Source: Kistimonas asteriae (GTDB taxonomy: Bacteria > Pseudomonadota > Gammaproteobacteria > Pseudomonadales > Endozoicomonadaceae). From it: 64,000 nt of DNA. This document shows, one piece after another, positions 21,082 to 30,490 of this stretch (its first letter is position 1; every line of letters starts with the position of its first letter). The DNA lies in contig NZ_JAEVHF010000013.1 in the NCBI RefSeq assembly GCF_018263925.1, forward strand, positions 1 to 64,000. The letters run 5' to 3'. A model generated the notes under the pieces. That model was not told the origin of the DNA. It was given only the letters and a program-made list of their open reading frames with translations, and ran no database searches. Made by a program: the position numbers and the translations under genes.

Positions 21082-21663
21082 GTGAAATATACACTCACTT
21101 TCGTACTCGTCATCCTGCTGGCAGCAATCACCCAGACATCAGCAGAAACCCGGGCAGTGGAGAGTGAACGGTCAGCCCACCCCACGCCACAGAACAGCAA
21201 TGACCCGGAAGCCAGAGCCCAGCCACTGCAAAACAAAATCCTTGAGACACTATTTACGGCACAGTTTTACCGTTTTGCCATCAGAAAGCGCCAAACCGGC
21301 CACAACACCAACACGAAAGAAGGCATCACCCTGGCCAAGGTGAACCAGCAATATATTTACCTGGAGCGCCCAACCACCAATCAACCACTACCCGATTTAC
21401 AACGCCTGTTCAAAAAGAGTTTCCAGATTAAAACACTGGATGATGCACGTATCCTGGAAACAGCATTGAACATCCTTTATCCCATCCAAAACCGATATGC
21501 TTATGACAACCTCAAGGGCAAAGCAATCCGACAGAAAGGGAATCAATGGTTCTTTATTCGGAACACGTTTTTCAGAGATCTGAAAGGCTTCATTTTTAAT
21601 ACGGATGATGACGGCAACATTCTTGCCATTTCTTTTTCGGCAAATATCCCCGACGACAAGTAA
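21082..21663 (+). CDS. Hypothetical secreted protein, 193 aa
   Basis: Starts at a GTG with AAGGA eight bases upstream. A signal peptide (KYTLTFVLVILLAAITQTSA, cleavage near residue 21) is followed by a low-complexity linker and a basic globular domain with repeated aromatic residues (RQKGNQWFFIRNTFF, FIFNTDDDGNILAISF). I do not recognise a family. It stands alone, facing the lipase gene, with a shared terminator-like hairpin between them. Confidence 0.7.
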   Translation: MKYTLTFVLVILLAAITQTSAETRAVESERSAHPTPQNSNDPEARAQPLQNKILETLFTAQFYRFAIRKRQTGHNTNTKEGITLAKVNQQYIYLERPTTNQPLPDLQRLFKKSFQIKTLDDARILETALNILYPIQNRYAYDNLKGKAIRQKGNQWFFIRNTFFRDLKGFIFNTDDDGNILAISFSANIPDDK

Positions 21664-21676
21664 CCCCGCACACCAA

Positions 21677-21705
21677 AAGGGAAGGACATTCTCAGTCCCT
21701 CCCTT
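21677..21705. terminator. Terminator-like hairpin between convergent genes
   Basis: AAGGGAAGGAC and GTCCCTCCCTT pair with one mismatch around a 7-nt loop, between the secreted-protein gene and the convergent lipase gene. No long T run, so moderate confidence. Confidence 0.5.
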
Positions 21706-21710
21706 GCTGT

Positions 21711-22676
21711 TTACAGCCCCGCGTTCTTCAACCGGTTGGCATGCTGCCGGTATACCGTAACCGGATCCGTATCCAGCAGGCTGTGAATCCCCAGCACCTG
21801 GTTCACCTCATCCAGGTGATTCATCTTGTAGTCATCCCGAATCACCATGCCCATGTGGGAACTGCAGCGCCCCACCAGCCCGTCATTCGGCTCATCAAAG
21901 GCCAGGGCCACCAGCGTCAGGGCGTAATCCGTGACATCCAACGGATTCGTAAACGGTTCTGTTCCACTCCAGGAGTAATAACGAATACCGTTGACCGCAT
22001 AATCCCCCTCACCGCAATCCGCCGGAATCGCTTCCGGATATTGCTGGTTAAACGCTGCACTGCCCGCCGGGCTGAGGGCTTGCAGAGAGGCCATGGCATC
22101 CTGCCCGTTATCGGTCGGATTGCTGGACAAGCCATTGATCAGCGTCCCTAGGCCGTTAAGCACACCGGTCACTACGGTTTCCGCCACCGGGCTCTCGCTG
22201 ACACCCAGTACAACATCGGCCACCGGGCTGCCCTTATGGGGTGAGCCGACACTGGTCACCGACTTCACCAAATCCGGCCGAAGGCTGGCCGCCACCCGGC
22301 TGGTTGGCCCACCGTGGGAGTGGCCGATCAGGTTAAAACCGTCGGCACCGGTAATCGCCTTGAGGTTTTCCAGCTGTGCAATCAGCTCCAGCCCACGGGC
22401 TTCGGAACTGTCCAGCGCGGTTACCTGGGCCACATAGACCTCGGCCCCACTCCGGGTCAGCTCGCCGGTGATCCGGTACCAGTAATCCACCCCCAGCACC
22501 GCATCAAAACCCAGCATGCCGTGGACCAAAACGATGGGGTATTGCGTTTCGGTATAGGTATCCTTCTTTTTCCAGAACCAGAACGCCTGTGATGGCTGAC
22601 TGACCGCCACCAATATCGCCAGCGCCAGCCCGGCGATGCCTGTTTTCATTACCTGTGTTGTCATTGCTCTGCTCAA
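21711..22676 (-). CDS. Secreted triacylglycerol lipase, family I.1
   Basis: Extracellular alpha/beta-hydrolase (321 aa) that cleaves triglycerides. Signal peptide ends near SQPSQA (about residue 31). VLVHGMLGF carries the oxyanion hole, the nucleophile elbow is GHSHGG (Ser about residue 120), the catalytic Asp is in EPNDGLVG and the His in MNHLDEVNQ. Two Cys (PADCGEG and GRCSSHMG) match the family disulfide. It resembles Pseudomonas/Vibrio LipA, which need a foldase; that gene lies directly upstream on the same strand. Confidence 0.92.
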   Translation of the reverse strand: MSRAMTTQVMKTGIAGLALAILVAVSQPSQAFWFWKKKDTYTETQYPIVLVHGMLGFDAVLGVDYWYRITGELTRSGAEVYVAQVTALDSSEARGLELIAQLENLKAITGADGFNLIGHSHGGPTSRVAASLRPDLVKSVTSVGSPHKGSPVADVVLGVSESPVAETVVTGVLNGLGTLINGLSSNPTDNGQDAMASLQALSPAGSAAFNQQYPEAIPADCGEGDYAVNGIRYYSWSGTEPFTNPLDVTDYALTLVALAFDEPNDGLVGRCSSHMGMVIRDDYKMNHLDEVNQVLGIHSLLDTDPVTVYRQHANRLKNAGL

Positions 22677-22768
22677 TCCCGATTATCGTTGATTCTTGTT
22701 GTTATTGAGGTCACTCCCGACTGCCCAGAGTTCCGATGATTCACCCGGCTAACGCTGGATGCTTACTG

Positions 22769-23809
22769 CTACTGCAATCGCTCCATGGCCTGTACAAGCC
22801 GCAGTTCATGGTCAGAAAAATGCTCGCGCTGCAATGTGGCCAACGCGGCTTCATCAACACCGGACGCCACCAGCATAGTCCGCTCCTCCTGGTAGGCCTG
22901 CAACCGTTGCTGCCATGCCTGCCTTTCTTGATCCAGCGCGGCCAGTCGCTCAGCCGCCGCATCCCCCCAGACGGAAGCCCGCTGACTATATAAAGCCGCA
23001 GGGTCTACCGCTTCCGATGCAGCCACATGCTGCGCAGACAGCACCGCCAACGGCTGATGAGCCGCGACTGAAGCGCTGGCCACATCGGCATAGGTCTCTG
23101 CCAGTACGGACAAAGCCGCCTGCCGTTCACCCTCTGAGAGGCCGGGATCATTTCGAAGACTGATGCGTTCCAATGCGTACTGATCGTATCGCTCCTGCGC
23201 ACCCCAGAAAGCGTCCGCCACGTCGCCAGGGAAATGGCGCCGGCGCAGGTCGTACAGTTTCTGCCAGCGCTGACGGTAGTCGGTGATATCCATCTGATGC
23301 CCCAGGGGCGGCAACGCTTCAAGCGCTTCCGCCATTAAGGCTTCCCGGTAATCAATATACTGGTGCAGCAATGCTCTCAGGCGAGTAGCCACACCAGGGG
23401 CGTAACCGGCTGTCAGTTCAGACTCAATCCTGTCGACCAGCTGTACCAGTGAGATTTCACCCAACGTTGAAAGGTAGTAGTCAAAGCGATCGCGAATACC
23501 ACGGGTGATGACCAGATTACCGTCGGCATCCAGTTGGATAGCACCATCTGGCACCGTCCCCCGCAGCGAGTGAGGCAGGCGATTATCAAGAGCAACAGGT
23601 GACACCGACGATTCCATATTCAAGGCAGCGACCGCGTGGTGCTGAGCCAGTGCCGGATCGGCCGTATCGCCCAATTCACCGCCGGGCACTACTGACGATG
23701 GCGCTTCAACCAACCAAAAGGAGACCAGAAACAAACAGGCCAGCAACAGGCCTAACCCGCCAGCGAGATAAGGAGAGAGTACGGTAGAAAACCGGAAGAA
23801 ACGCTTCAT
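22769..23809 (-). CDS. Lipase-specific foldase (lipase chaperone Lif)
   Basis: Membrane-anchored periplasmic chaperone (346 aa) that folds the family I.1 lipase before type II secretion. One N-terminal TM (YLAGGLGLLLACLFLVSFWL), a Pro/Ala-rich variable linker, then the diagnostic motif RDRFDYYLSTLGE, and long helices wrapping the lipase (YRQRWQKLYDLRRRHFPGDVA). In transcription order it precedes the lipase, the reverse of the common lipA-lif order. It probably shares one transcript with the lipase (92-bp gap). Confidence 0.9.
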   Translation of the reverse strand: MKRFFRFSTVLSPYLAGGLGLLLACLFLVSFWLVEAPSSVVPGGELGDTADPALAQHHAVAALNMESSVSPVALDNRLPHSLRGTVPDGAIQLDADGNLVITRGIRDRFDYYLSTLGEISLVQLVDRIESELTAGYAPGVATRLRALLHQYIDYREALMAEALEALPPLGHQMDITDYRQRWQKLYDLRRRHFPGDVADAFWGAQERYDQYALERISLRNDPGLSEGERQAALSVLAETYADVASASVAAHQPLAVLSAQHVAASEAVDPAALYSQRASVWGDAAAERLAALDQERQAWQQRLQAYQEERTMLVASGVDEAALATLQREHFSDHELRLVQAMERLQ

Positions 23810-23990
23810 GCTGCCACATTATAGTTATTATTCTGTACAGATGTGCACGATTATAGGGCATTCAAAGCCGGCTGCCTGCAACAGACGACAGTGTTCAACA
23901 TGAACCCGGCCAGTGCCTAAAGAGGCTAACCAGGCCAGACTCTCCTATAGTGTTCCTATTACCATCTTGATTTGTGACGAGGGAACGTCC

Positions 23991-24581
23991 ATGCACCGCC
24001 TCTGCCTTCTGGCATTGATGACACTACTATTGAGCCTGACCTCCTCCCTGCAAGCCCAGGGACTGACGTCTGCCATGAAAGCCCAGCTGGATCAGGATAT
24101 CCAGATGATCAGAACCTGGGTCAGCTTAGAGAAGGTGATTGACGCGGTCAGAAAGCAAAATGAGCTGGATATTCCACTCAGCGCCATCAAAAGAATGGAC
24201 GCCAGCTGGAAAAAAGTGATGAAACAGAAGGGCTCGCCCAATAACCTGATGATCCGCGCCTTTCACCATCCTGCCGCCCAGTTTTTACGGAAGGTGGCAG
24301 ACAAGCACAGACCCCGCTACCCCGAAATGTTCCTCTGCGATAATAAGGGCGCCAATGTCGCCGTCACCCAGTTCACATCAGACTACTGGCAGGGCGACGA
24401 AGACAAATGGCTCAATGCGTTTAATAACGGCAAGGGCAAGGTGTTCATTGGGGAGCCTGAATTCGACAAAAGCACCCGCACCATGTCAGTTCAGGTCTCA
24501 GTGCCGGTCATGGACCAGGGTAAGACGATTGGCGTTCTGGTCGTTGGCGTATCCTTGAAGGCCCTGGGCAAACAGCAATAA
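23991..24581 (+). CDS. Secreted PDC/Cache-like sensor domain protein
   Basis: From the ATG at 23991 (ribosome site GAGGGA) about 196 aa: a signal peptide ending at SLQAQG and a single PDC/Cache-like fold. Typical pieces are MFLCDNKGANVAVTQFTSDYWQGDEDKW, given here in full only as a landmark up to 20 residues at a time, then GEPEFDKSTRTM and the final strand VLVVGVSLKAL. No transducer or enzyme domain is attached, so it may be a periplasmic ligand-binding partner of a separate kinase or receptor. Ligand unknown. Confidence 0.7.
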   Translation: MHRLCLLALMTLLLSLTSSLQAQGLTSAMKAQLDQDIQMIRTWVSLEKVIDAVRKQNELDIPLSAIKRMDASWKKVMKQKGSPNNLMIRAFHHPAAQFLRKVADKHRPRYPEMFLCDNKGANVAVTQFTSDYWQGDEDKWLNAFNNGKGKVFIGEPEFDKSTRTMSVQVSVPVMDQGKTIGVLVVGVSLKALGKQQ

Positions 24582-24629
24582 CGCATTACCCGCTGCGGAT
24601 ACACGCCATCAACCAGATGGCACATCCCC

Positions 24630-25826
24630 TCAACCCAGACGTGGCATAATACCTACAGCCACCGCCACCTGAGCCAGAATAATCACCCCGCCGACCCCCA
24701 TCACCAGCCATAACAGCATGCGTTGCCAGCCTTCAAGGCAGCCGCCATAGAGCTTCCGGACCATCAGCCCCGGCAACAACAGCGCCAATACCACCAAGGC
24801 TACGGCCGCAAAACCCAGGGCGGCGATAAACGCACCCGGCACCAGCAACACTGCGACCAGGGGCGGCAGGAAGGTAATGGCCGCGGTCCGACAGCGTCCC
24901 TTGACGGAATCCGCATGCCCCATGGCTTCCGCCATATAGTCAAACAACCCCAATGCCACCCCGAGGAAAGAGGTCGTCAGCGCCAGTGCCGTAAACAACG
25001 AAATAGCCGTCGTCACACCGGCTGACTGGCTGGTTTCACTCAGAGAGATGACCAGCGCACTGACGGGCTCCTGCTCCTGGCTCATCTGCACCAGGGCATC
25101 ATGGGAAACCACCCCATTGGAAGCGGCCGTCCAGAGCAGGTAAATCAGCATCGGCAGGCTCGCCCCCCAGAGGATGGCCGGACGGATACGTTTCGGATCC
25201 CCCTCCAGATAGCGGACAATGCTGGGTACCGTGGCCTGAAAACCAAACGAGGTAAAGAACAGTGGCAGTGCCGCCGCCAGGTAGTGGGGCGACGTCATGG
25301 GGCTATCGAGCCGGGCCCAGTCAACGGCAGGCAGCAAGGAAACCAGCAGCACAGCCAGCATGACCAGCTGGAGCAGGAACAGGGAACGGTTCACCCAGTC
25401 AACATAACGGGTACCGGCCTGGATGACGGCGGCAAACACCAGAGTGACCGCAATGGCCTCCCCGCCAAACGGCAGCCCCAGGCTAAACCAGTGCTCCAGG
25501 GAACCGGCCAGATAACCCGCAGCCCCGGCAATATAAGCCGCACACAGCGCATAAGGGAGACAGATCGTGGCCAGCGTCGCCGACACACGACCGGGCCGGC
25601 CCAGCTGCTCACTGGCGGCGCCAAACAGCGTCGTCACATTCTTGCGGGCACAACAGACCTGGGCCACCAGAAGACCCGACCCCGCCGCCAGCAACCAGTT
25701 CACCACCATCAACACAACCGCGGCCCGAAAACCCACCATCGCCGTCACCAGCGGCATGGCAATCATCCCTGCGCCGATGGACGTACCGGCAATAATGAAG
25801 GTGCTGCCCAGGGTTCTGCTCTGCAT
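24630..25826 (-). CDS. Aromatic/hydroxy amino acid permease (HAAAP family)
   Basis: Inner-membrane permease of about 398 aa with about 11 TM helices. The N-terminal STFIIAGTSIGAGMIAMPL is the signature of the Mtr/TyrP/TnaB group. From the ATG at 25826 there is a strong AAAGGAG site; longer in-frame versions reaching 26189 carry a non-family N-terminus. Likely imports tryptophan or tyrosine by proton symport; the precise substrate cannot be read. Confidence 0.88.
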   Translation of the reverse strand: MQSRTLGSTFIIAGTSIGAGMIAMPLVTAMVGFRAAVVLMVVNWLLAAGSGLLVAQVCCARKNVTTLFGAASEQLGRPGRVSATLATICLPYALCAAYIAGAAGYLAGSLEHWFSLGLPFGGEAIAVTLVFAAVIQAGTRYVDWVNRSLFLLQLVMLAVLLVSLLPAVDWARLDSPMTSPHYLAAALPLFFTSFGFQATVPSIVRYLEGDPKRIRPAILWGASLPMLIYLLWTAASNGVVSHDALVQMSQEQEPVSALVISLSETSQSAGVTTAISLFTALALTTSFLGVALGLFDYMAEAMGHADSVKGRCRTAAITFLPPLVAVLLVPGAFIAALGFAAVALVVLALLLPGLMVRKLYGGCLEGWQRMLLWLVMGVGGVIILAQVAVAVGIMPRLG

Positions 25827-26152
25827 AACACTCCTTTCGTTCACGACAGTGGCGGACCCGATGACAACGGGTACCCGGGCGACCAGGGGAAAGCCATCAC
25901 AACGGCGTATCAAGGATGACGGTGGCAAAACCACACTGACAACATCGTACAAACACACGCCCCCTGCAAATTTGACCCCCCTGCCGGCGAAATGTTCCGA
26001 TATAAACGCGCACAACAGCACGAAAGTCTGTTGCATGCTGAAAAGGTTTTGATATACTCCCGCTCGCTTTCGGAAGGGTTCCAACGCAGTTTCTGCGTGT
26101 GAAACGTGGCATTTTCCTGCTGCACGCTCATAGCCTTCCGATGATCTACTAT

Positions 26153-26239
26153 GGCCGAGTGGTGGAATTGGTAGACACGACGGATTCAAAATCCGTTGCC
26201 TTTAAAAGCGTGCCGGTTCGAGTCCGGCCTCGGCTACCA
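26153..26239 (+). tRNA. tRNA-Leu(CAA)
   Basis: 87 nt including an encoded CCA. Acceptor GGCCGAG pairs with CTCGGCT (one G-U). The anticodon stem ACGGA/TCCGT closes the loop TTCAAAA with anticodon CAA. A long class II variable arm (TGCCTTTAAAAGCGT) precedes the T arm GCCGGTTCGAGTCCGGC. It resembles E. coli leuX. AT-rich genes begin directly 3' of it, as often seen for tRNA-Leu insertion sites. Confidence 0.97.
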
Positions 26240-26508
26240 CCCTAAAATCAAGCAACTACGCAGTTTCTCTGCACTCCCTCAATTACCGTCATTTTGATGC
26301 TCGTGGCATACACGTGACATGAGTGCACTCAATCTTCCCAAAACAACTGATAGATTTTACGTATCTAGCGGCAACCTTGAACTACAAGTGTCGTACATAT
26401 CGCAAGCATTACCGATACGTTGCTATTGATTACCTTCCTGAACAAATCGCTCGATTGTAGAGATTTCAGTCATGTATAAACGTGTGCGATATATACCCCT
26501 TCAATCGT

Positions 26509-27012
26509 TCACGTATAAAAAACATAATTAGTAAATTTGCCTGCAGGAAGAAGCGTTCTAAGATATGGATTCAAATTGCTCTGATGTAGTGCTTCAGGGG
26601 GCTTATAATGACCGCTAGCATTAGACCACTGGGTCAAGGTGCCGCCGGCAATTTTCATATGCCCCGCGTACCTCACGCTTTCGCGCATTGCCAGGGAAGT
26701 GTGCCCCTGTAGTGACCCCCAATAGTCATATATATTGGGCGCACAGTAAATTGTGAATGCCTCATAAGTCAGCACTACAAATAGATAATCACCATCGGGA
26801 GCAACCATCGTCTTAAGGCTGTCTACAATGGAGGTCAACATATACTGATCACCGCTTTTATGCACTGTAAATACGAAATCCTTATGCATAGGGTTCTGCT
26901 TATCCTCGGGTTTCAGTGTAATTGGCTCAAAATTCAAAATATCATGAAACAGATCTTCTAACTGAATGAAATTACTCTTATCAATTAAAGGCATAATAAT
27001 TACCATCAACAT
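26509..27012 (-). CDS. Hypothetical protein with an SGHYKP motif, 167 aa
   Basis: AT-rich orphan beside tRNA-Leu. The N-terminal half looks alpha/beta; the C-terminal half contains YAGHMKIAGGTLTQWSNASG followed by HYKP and LLPAGKFTNY. I associate this GEL..G.l..wSN.SGHYkP pattern with uncharacterised proteins, some linked to secreted effectors or polymorphic-toxin-like genes, but that is memory only. The start could be internal: Met7 (IMPLIDKSN) is also plausible. No signal peptide. Function unknown. Confidence 0.65.
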   Translation of the reverse strand: MLMVIIMPLIDKSNFIQLEDLFHDILNFEPITLKPEDKQNPMHKDFVFTVHKSGDQYMLTSIVDSLKTMVAPDGDYLFVVLTYEAFTIYCAPNIYDYWGSLQGHTSLAMRESVRYAGHMKIAGGTLTQWSNASGHYKPPEALHQSNLNPYLRTLLPAGKFTNYVFYT

Positions 27013-27190
27013 AAATAAATAATGCAGTAATTATGTAAATCCCAATAACTATACATCACTTTATCTAAAAATACTGACTGCTTTCATCCGGGAGTAAAAT
27101 ATAAATATATAATAAAGAAATACACCAAGCTGCCCCAAATTAAAACATCAAAGCAGCCCTTATAAGAAGCGATCAGGGAGAAAGGAACAC

Positions 27191-27985
27191 ATGGACATAT
27201 CATCCATAATCGGCCCAATAGCGGCCATAATATTCGTCCCGATCATCATGGGATTGCTTGCAAAGGTAAAAAAGCTTCAACCTAAAAAAACAACAGAAAA
27301 GAGTCTAGAGCAGCTAGAAAACGAATATTCAAAATATAATACTCATATCCCCTTAATACTCTTTTTTATCTTTAGTTTTGCTATAGGCTTTTTGATTTGG
27401 TATGTCTTGGATGGGTTATACACTTACAGGATATCTCAGTTGGCGGATAACAACGTATACCTATTCCCCCTACCAAGAATAGCTTGGGCTCTACCCGCAA
27501 TATTCATGTCAATAATTCTTGCGGCAATACCTCTCCATTATTTGTATTTGGGATTGCTAGGTAAAGAGAGGTATGCAGAATATACCGAATACACCAATTT
27601 AAAGCATGGAATAGACGGCTGGAAGATGCTCAAGTACATGAGTTTAGCGATCTTGCCAGTGTGTCTGGTCTTTTCTCTATTACTCCTGGACTCATACATT
27701 AGAGTCACTAAAAATACATTTGTTGCCAATACCGTATTTAGTTTAGGAGAGAAAGAGTTCGGTTTTGAAGACATCAAATCCATAACCTTAACCAAATCGT
27801 TCAAAGCGCCAAATGGAAACATTGTTCGGCGTTCATCTTATGAAATTGAGTTCAGTAATGGTTACGTCTATAACTTAAAGCAGACTGCATCGGAGCTTGA
27901 TTTTGAACAACAACAGGAAGTTGTAAATTATATTACAAACAATTCAGAGGTTATTGTAAAAGTGAATGATCCATACCCTAACTAA
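27191..27985 (+). CDS. Hypothetical membrane protein, 264 aa
   Basis: AT-rich gene with a strong GGGAGAAAGGA ribosome site. Four hydrophobic segments are visible (about residues 5-22, 52-75, 95-120 and 148-168). The C-terminal soluble part has a beta-rich pattern (KEFGFEDIKSITLTKSFK, YEIEFSNGYVYNL) reminiscent of a PH-like domain. I recognise no family. It is divergent from the 26509 gene, and both sit in the AT-rich patch next to tRNA-Leu. Confidence 0.7.
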   Translation: MDISSIIGPIAAIIFVPIIMGLLAKVKKLQPKKTTEKSLEQLENEYSKYNTHIPLILFFIFSFAIGFLIWYVLDGLYTYRISQLADNNVYLFPLPRIAWALPAIFMSIILAAIPLHYLYLGLLGKERYAEYTEYTNLKHGIDGWKMLKYMSLAILPVCLVFSLLLLDSYIRVTKNTFVANTVFSLGEKEFGFEDIKSITLTKSFKAPNGNIVRRSSYEIEFSNGYVYNLKQTASELDFEQQQEVVNYITNNSEVIVKVNDPYPN

Positions 27986-28402
27986 TACTTCGGAAGACAT
28001 TGCCAGCAACAAACAACAAAACCAACAACAAAGGGGACACCCACAAACTTCCCCGTTCTCAACACTGCACCCTCTTTCTCCGGCTTCTGATTTTTCAGAT
28101 CCGGAGAAGCCATGACCAGCCCTCGCACACGCCTTCGAATGACCGCCCGAACAGCCATCGGGACAACAGGTAAAGGTCATTCATTCCCACACTCACGGTG
28201 TCTCTGCAAGATGACGCCTGCCAGCAAAACCCGCTTACCACATAACCTCCCGCCAACGCTCTACGGATAAACACCCGTTGGCTATCCTCAGAACACCGGA
28301 AACACACTTTGATCTCTAATGTTTTGAAATGTAATAATTACGCCCCTTCCGCACACTCCTCCGACGTTCATCATTCGCTGCATAAGGCTGTAGGCTGTTC
28401 TC
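27986..28402. other. Intergenic region before the BCCT transporter, no gene seen
   Basis: About 417 bp. It contains a hairpin at 28078-28106 (CTCCGG.. / ..CCGGAG with TTCTGA/TCAGA inside, one bulge) lacking a T run. Short open frames on the minus strand have poor codon character and no family resemblance. The DNA shifts here from AT-rich to GC-rich, marking the end of the tRNA-Leu-adjacent patch. Confidence 0.5.
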
Positions 28403-30379
28403 ATGTCCCAACCAGCGCCCACCCAACGGGCCCGTCACAAGATTAACCCCCCGGTTTTCTGGGGTTCCGCGATTCTGATTTTCCTGCTGGTTAGCTACAC
28501 CGCCCTCTTCCCTATGGAAGCCGGGATACACTTTGGCCAGATGCAGGCCAGCATCACGACCAATGCCAGCTGGTTTTATATCGCTACCGTCGCGCTGATC
28601 ATGATCTGCGTGATCTTTCTTTGCCTGTCCCGCTACGGCGACATCAAACTGGGGCCGGACCATTCCGAGCCGGACTTCAGCTTTGGCTCCTGGTTCGCCA
28701 TGCTGTTCTCTGCAGGCATGGGGGTTGGCCTGCTCTACTTTGGCGTCTCCGAGCCCGTGATGCATTTTTTATCCCCGCCGATGGGCGACCCCGGTACCGT
28801 GGCCGCCGCCAGGGAAGCGATAAAAATCACCTTCTTCCACTGGGGCCTGCACGCCTGGGCGATCTACGCCATCGTCGCCCTGATTTTGGCCTTTTTCGGC
28901 TACCGCCACGGGTTGCCCTTAACCCTGCGCTCCGCCCTGTACCCGCTGATTGGTGACAAGATCCACGGCCCCATTGGCCATGCGGTGGATATCTTCGCCA
29001 TCATCGGCACGGTGTGCGGTGTAGCCACCGGCCTGGGGCTCGGGGCGTCACAGATCAGCGCCGGGCTGGATTACCTGTTCGGCATTCCGGTCACGCCAGT
29101 CAACCAGACCATCCTGATCGTCGTCATCACCGCCCTGGCGACACTCTCCGTCGCCACCGGGCTCGACAAGGGCATTCGCCGGCTCTCCGAGGCCAACCTG
29201 CTGCTGGCGCTGATCCTCATGCTGATGATTGTTTGCCTGGGCCCGACGGTCCTGCTGCTGCAGATGCTGGTGCAGAACACCGGCGGCTATTTATCGGAGA
29301 TCGTGTATAAAACCTTCAACCTCTACGCCTACCAACCCACCGACTGGATCGGCGGATGGACGCTGTTTTACTGGGCATTCTGGTTATCCTGGTCGCCCTT
29401 TGTCGGGATGTTTATTGCCCGCATTTCAAAAGGCCGGACCATTCGGGAGTTTATTACGGCGGTACTCTTCGTGCCGACCGGGCTCACGTTTATCTGGATG
29501 ACCGTCTTTGGCAACACGGCGATCGACCTGATCATGAACCGTGGCGCGACAGAGCTGGGGACCGTGATTCAGCAGGACGTCTCCCTGGCGCTGTTCAAGT
29601 TCCTGGAGTATTTCCCGTTTTCAAGCGTCTTGTCGCTTGTGGCGGTGATCATGCTGGTCGTCTTTTTCGTGACGTCTTCGGATTCCAGCGCCATGGTGAT
29701 CGATATGCTGGCCTCCGGCGGTGACAGCAAGGCGCCGGTGTGGCAGCGGGTGTTCTGGTCGTGCGTCATCGGCGCCGTCGCACTGACCCTGATGCTGGCG
29801 GGCGGGTTACAGGCCCTGCAGGCAGCCACCATTGCCAGCGCCCTGCCGTTTTCCATTGTCTTGCTACTGTCGACCTATGGGTTGCTCAAGGCACTCAATA
29901 TTGATGCTACCAAGAGAGAGAGCCTGGCCCAGACCCAGCTCACCCCGAAAGTGGGCCATGTCACCATCCCCTGGCAGAACCGCCTGAAGACCCTGGTGCA
30001 TTTCCCCCGGCAAGCCCATGTGAACCACTTCGTGAAGGAGACCGTGATACCGGCCATGGAAGCGGTCAGCGAAGAACTGAAGAAACGCAATGTCGACAGC
30101 ACCATTCAATTTGATAAAGAAAAGTCCATGCCCAGCCTGGTGATGCTGCATGGCGACGAAATTGATTTTCTTTACCAGGTGTACCCGCGTTCGTACCTGC
30201 AACCCAGCTTTATGCTGGATGAAGAGGACGACGAAGAACGGAAATACTTCCGGGCGGAAGTGTTCCTCAGAGAGGGCGGGCAGGACTACGACATTATGGG
30301 TTGGACGAAAGCCCAGGTGATTGGGGACATTATTGACCAGTACGAGAAGCACATGCATTTCCTGCATATGATGCGCTAG
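28403..30379 (+). CDS. betT: BCCT-family transporter, BetT-like
   Basis: Twelve-TM secondary transporter (658 aa), most like the proton-coupled choline transporter BetT; imports choline or betaine for osmoprotection. Family motifs: GMGVGLLYFGVSEPVMHF, GLHAWAIYAIVALILAFFGYR and the tryptophan box WAFWLSWSPFVGMFIARISKGR. A long cytoplasmic C-terminal extension of about 150 residues (osmosensing tail) favours BetT over shorter BCCT members. No bet catabolic genes are adjacent, so the substrate is inferred. Confidence 0.88.
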   Translation: MSQPAPTQRARHKINPPVFWGSAILIFLLVSYTALFPMEAGIHFGQMQASITTNASWFYIATVALIMICVIFLCLSRYGDIKLGPDHSEPDFSFGSWFAMLFSAGMGVGLLYFGVSEPVMHFLSPPMGDPGTVAAAREAIKITFFHWGLHAWAIYAIVALILAFFGYRHGLPLTLRSALYPLIGDKIHGPIGHAVDIFAIIGTVCGVATGLGLGASQISAGLDYLFGIPVTPVNQTILIVVITALATLSVATGLDKGIRRLSEANLLLALILMLMIVCLGPTVLLLQMLVQNTGGYLSEIVYKTFNLYAYQPTDWIGGWTLFYWAFWLSWSPFVGMFIARISKGRTIREFITAVLFVPTGLTFIWMTVFGNTAIDLIMNRGATELGTVIQQDVSLALFKFLEYFPFSSVLSLVAVIMLVVFFVTSSDSSAMVIDMLASGGDSKAPVWQRVFWSCVIGAVALTLMLAGGLQALQAATIASALPFSIVLLLSTYGLLKALNIDATKRESLAQTQLTPKVGHVTIPWQNRLKTLVHFPRQAHVNHFVKETVIPAMEAVSEELKKRNVDSTIQFDKEKSMPSLVMLHGDEIDFLYQVYPRSYLQPSFMLDEEDDEERKYFRAEVFLREGGQDYDIMGWTKAQVIGDIIDQYEKHMHFLHMMR

Positions 30380-30450
30380 GTGCAAGGGACAGCAACCTGT
30401 CACACGCCTGCGGGTGCGTAAGCGATTCGAAGGATGATTTTACTGGAAGG

Positions 30451-30471
30451 TGGCCCGCACCCAGCGGGCCA
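30451..30471. terminator. Hairpin between convergent betT and CZB genes
   Basis: TGGCCCGC/GCGGGCCA with a 5-nt loop lies between the two convergent genes. Only a short T stretch follows on the plus strand. Confidence 0.45.
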
Positions 30472-30490
30472 TTATGGCAGGGGCTGACGG

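Noticed and set aside
26270..26460. Short frame ending HYRYVAIDYLPEQIARL after tRNA-Leu, possible gene remnant
   Set aside because: Only about 45 codons from a GTG, and no family could be recognised.
28078..28106. Hairpin upstream of the BCCT gene as a terminator or riboswitch
   Set aside because: No T run, and no conserved riboswitch core recognised.
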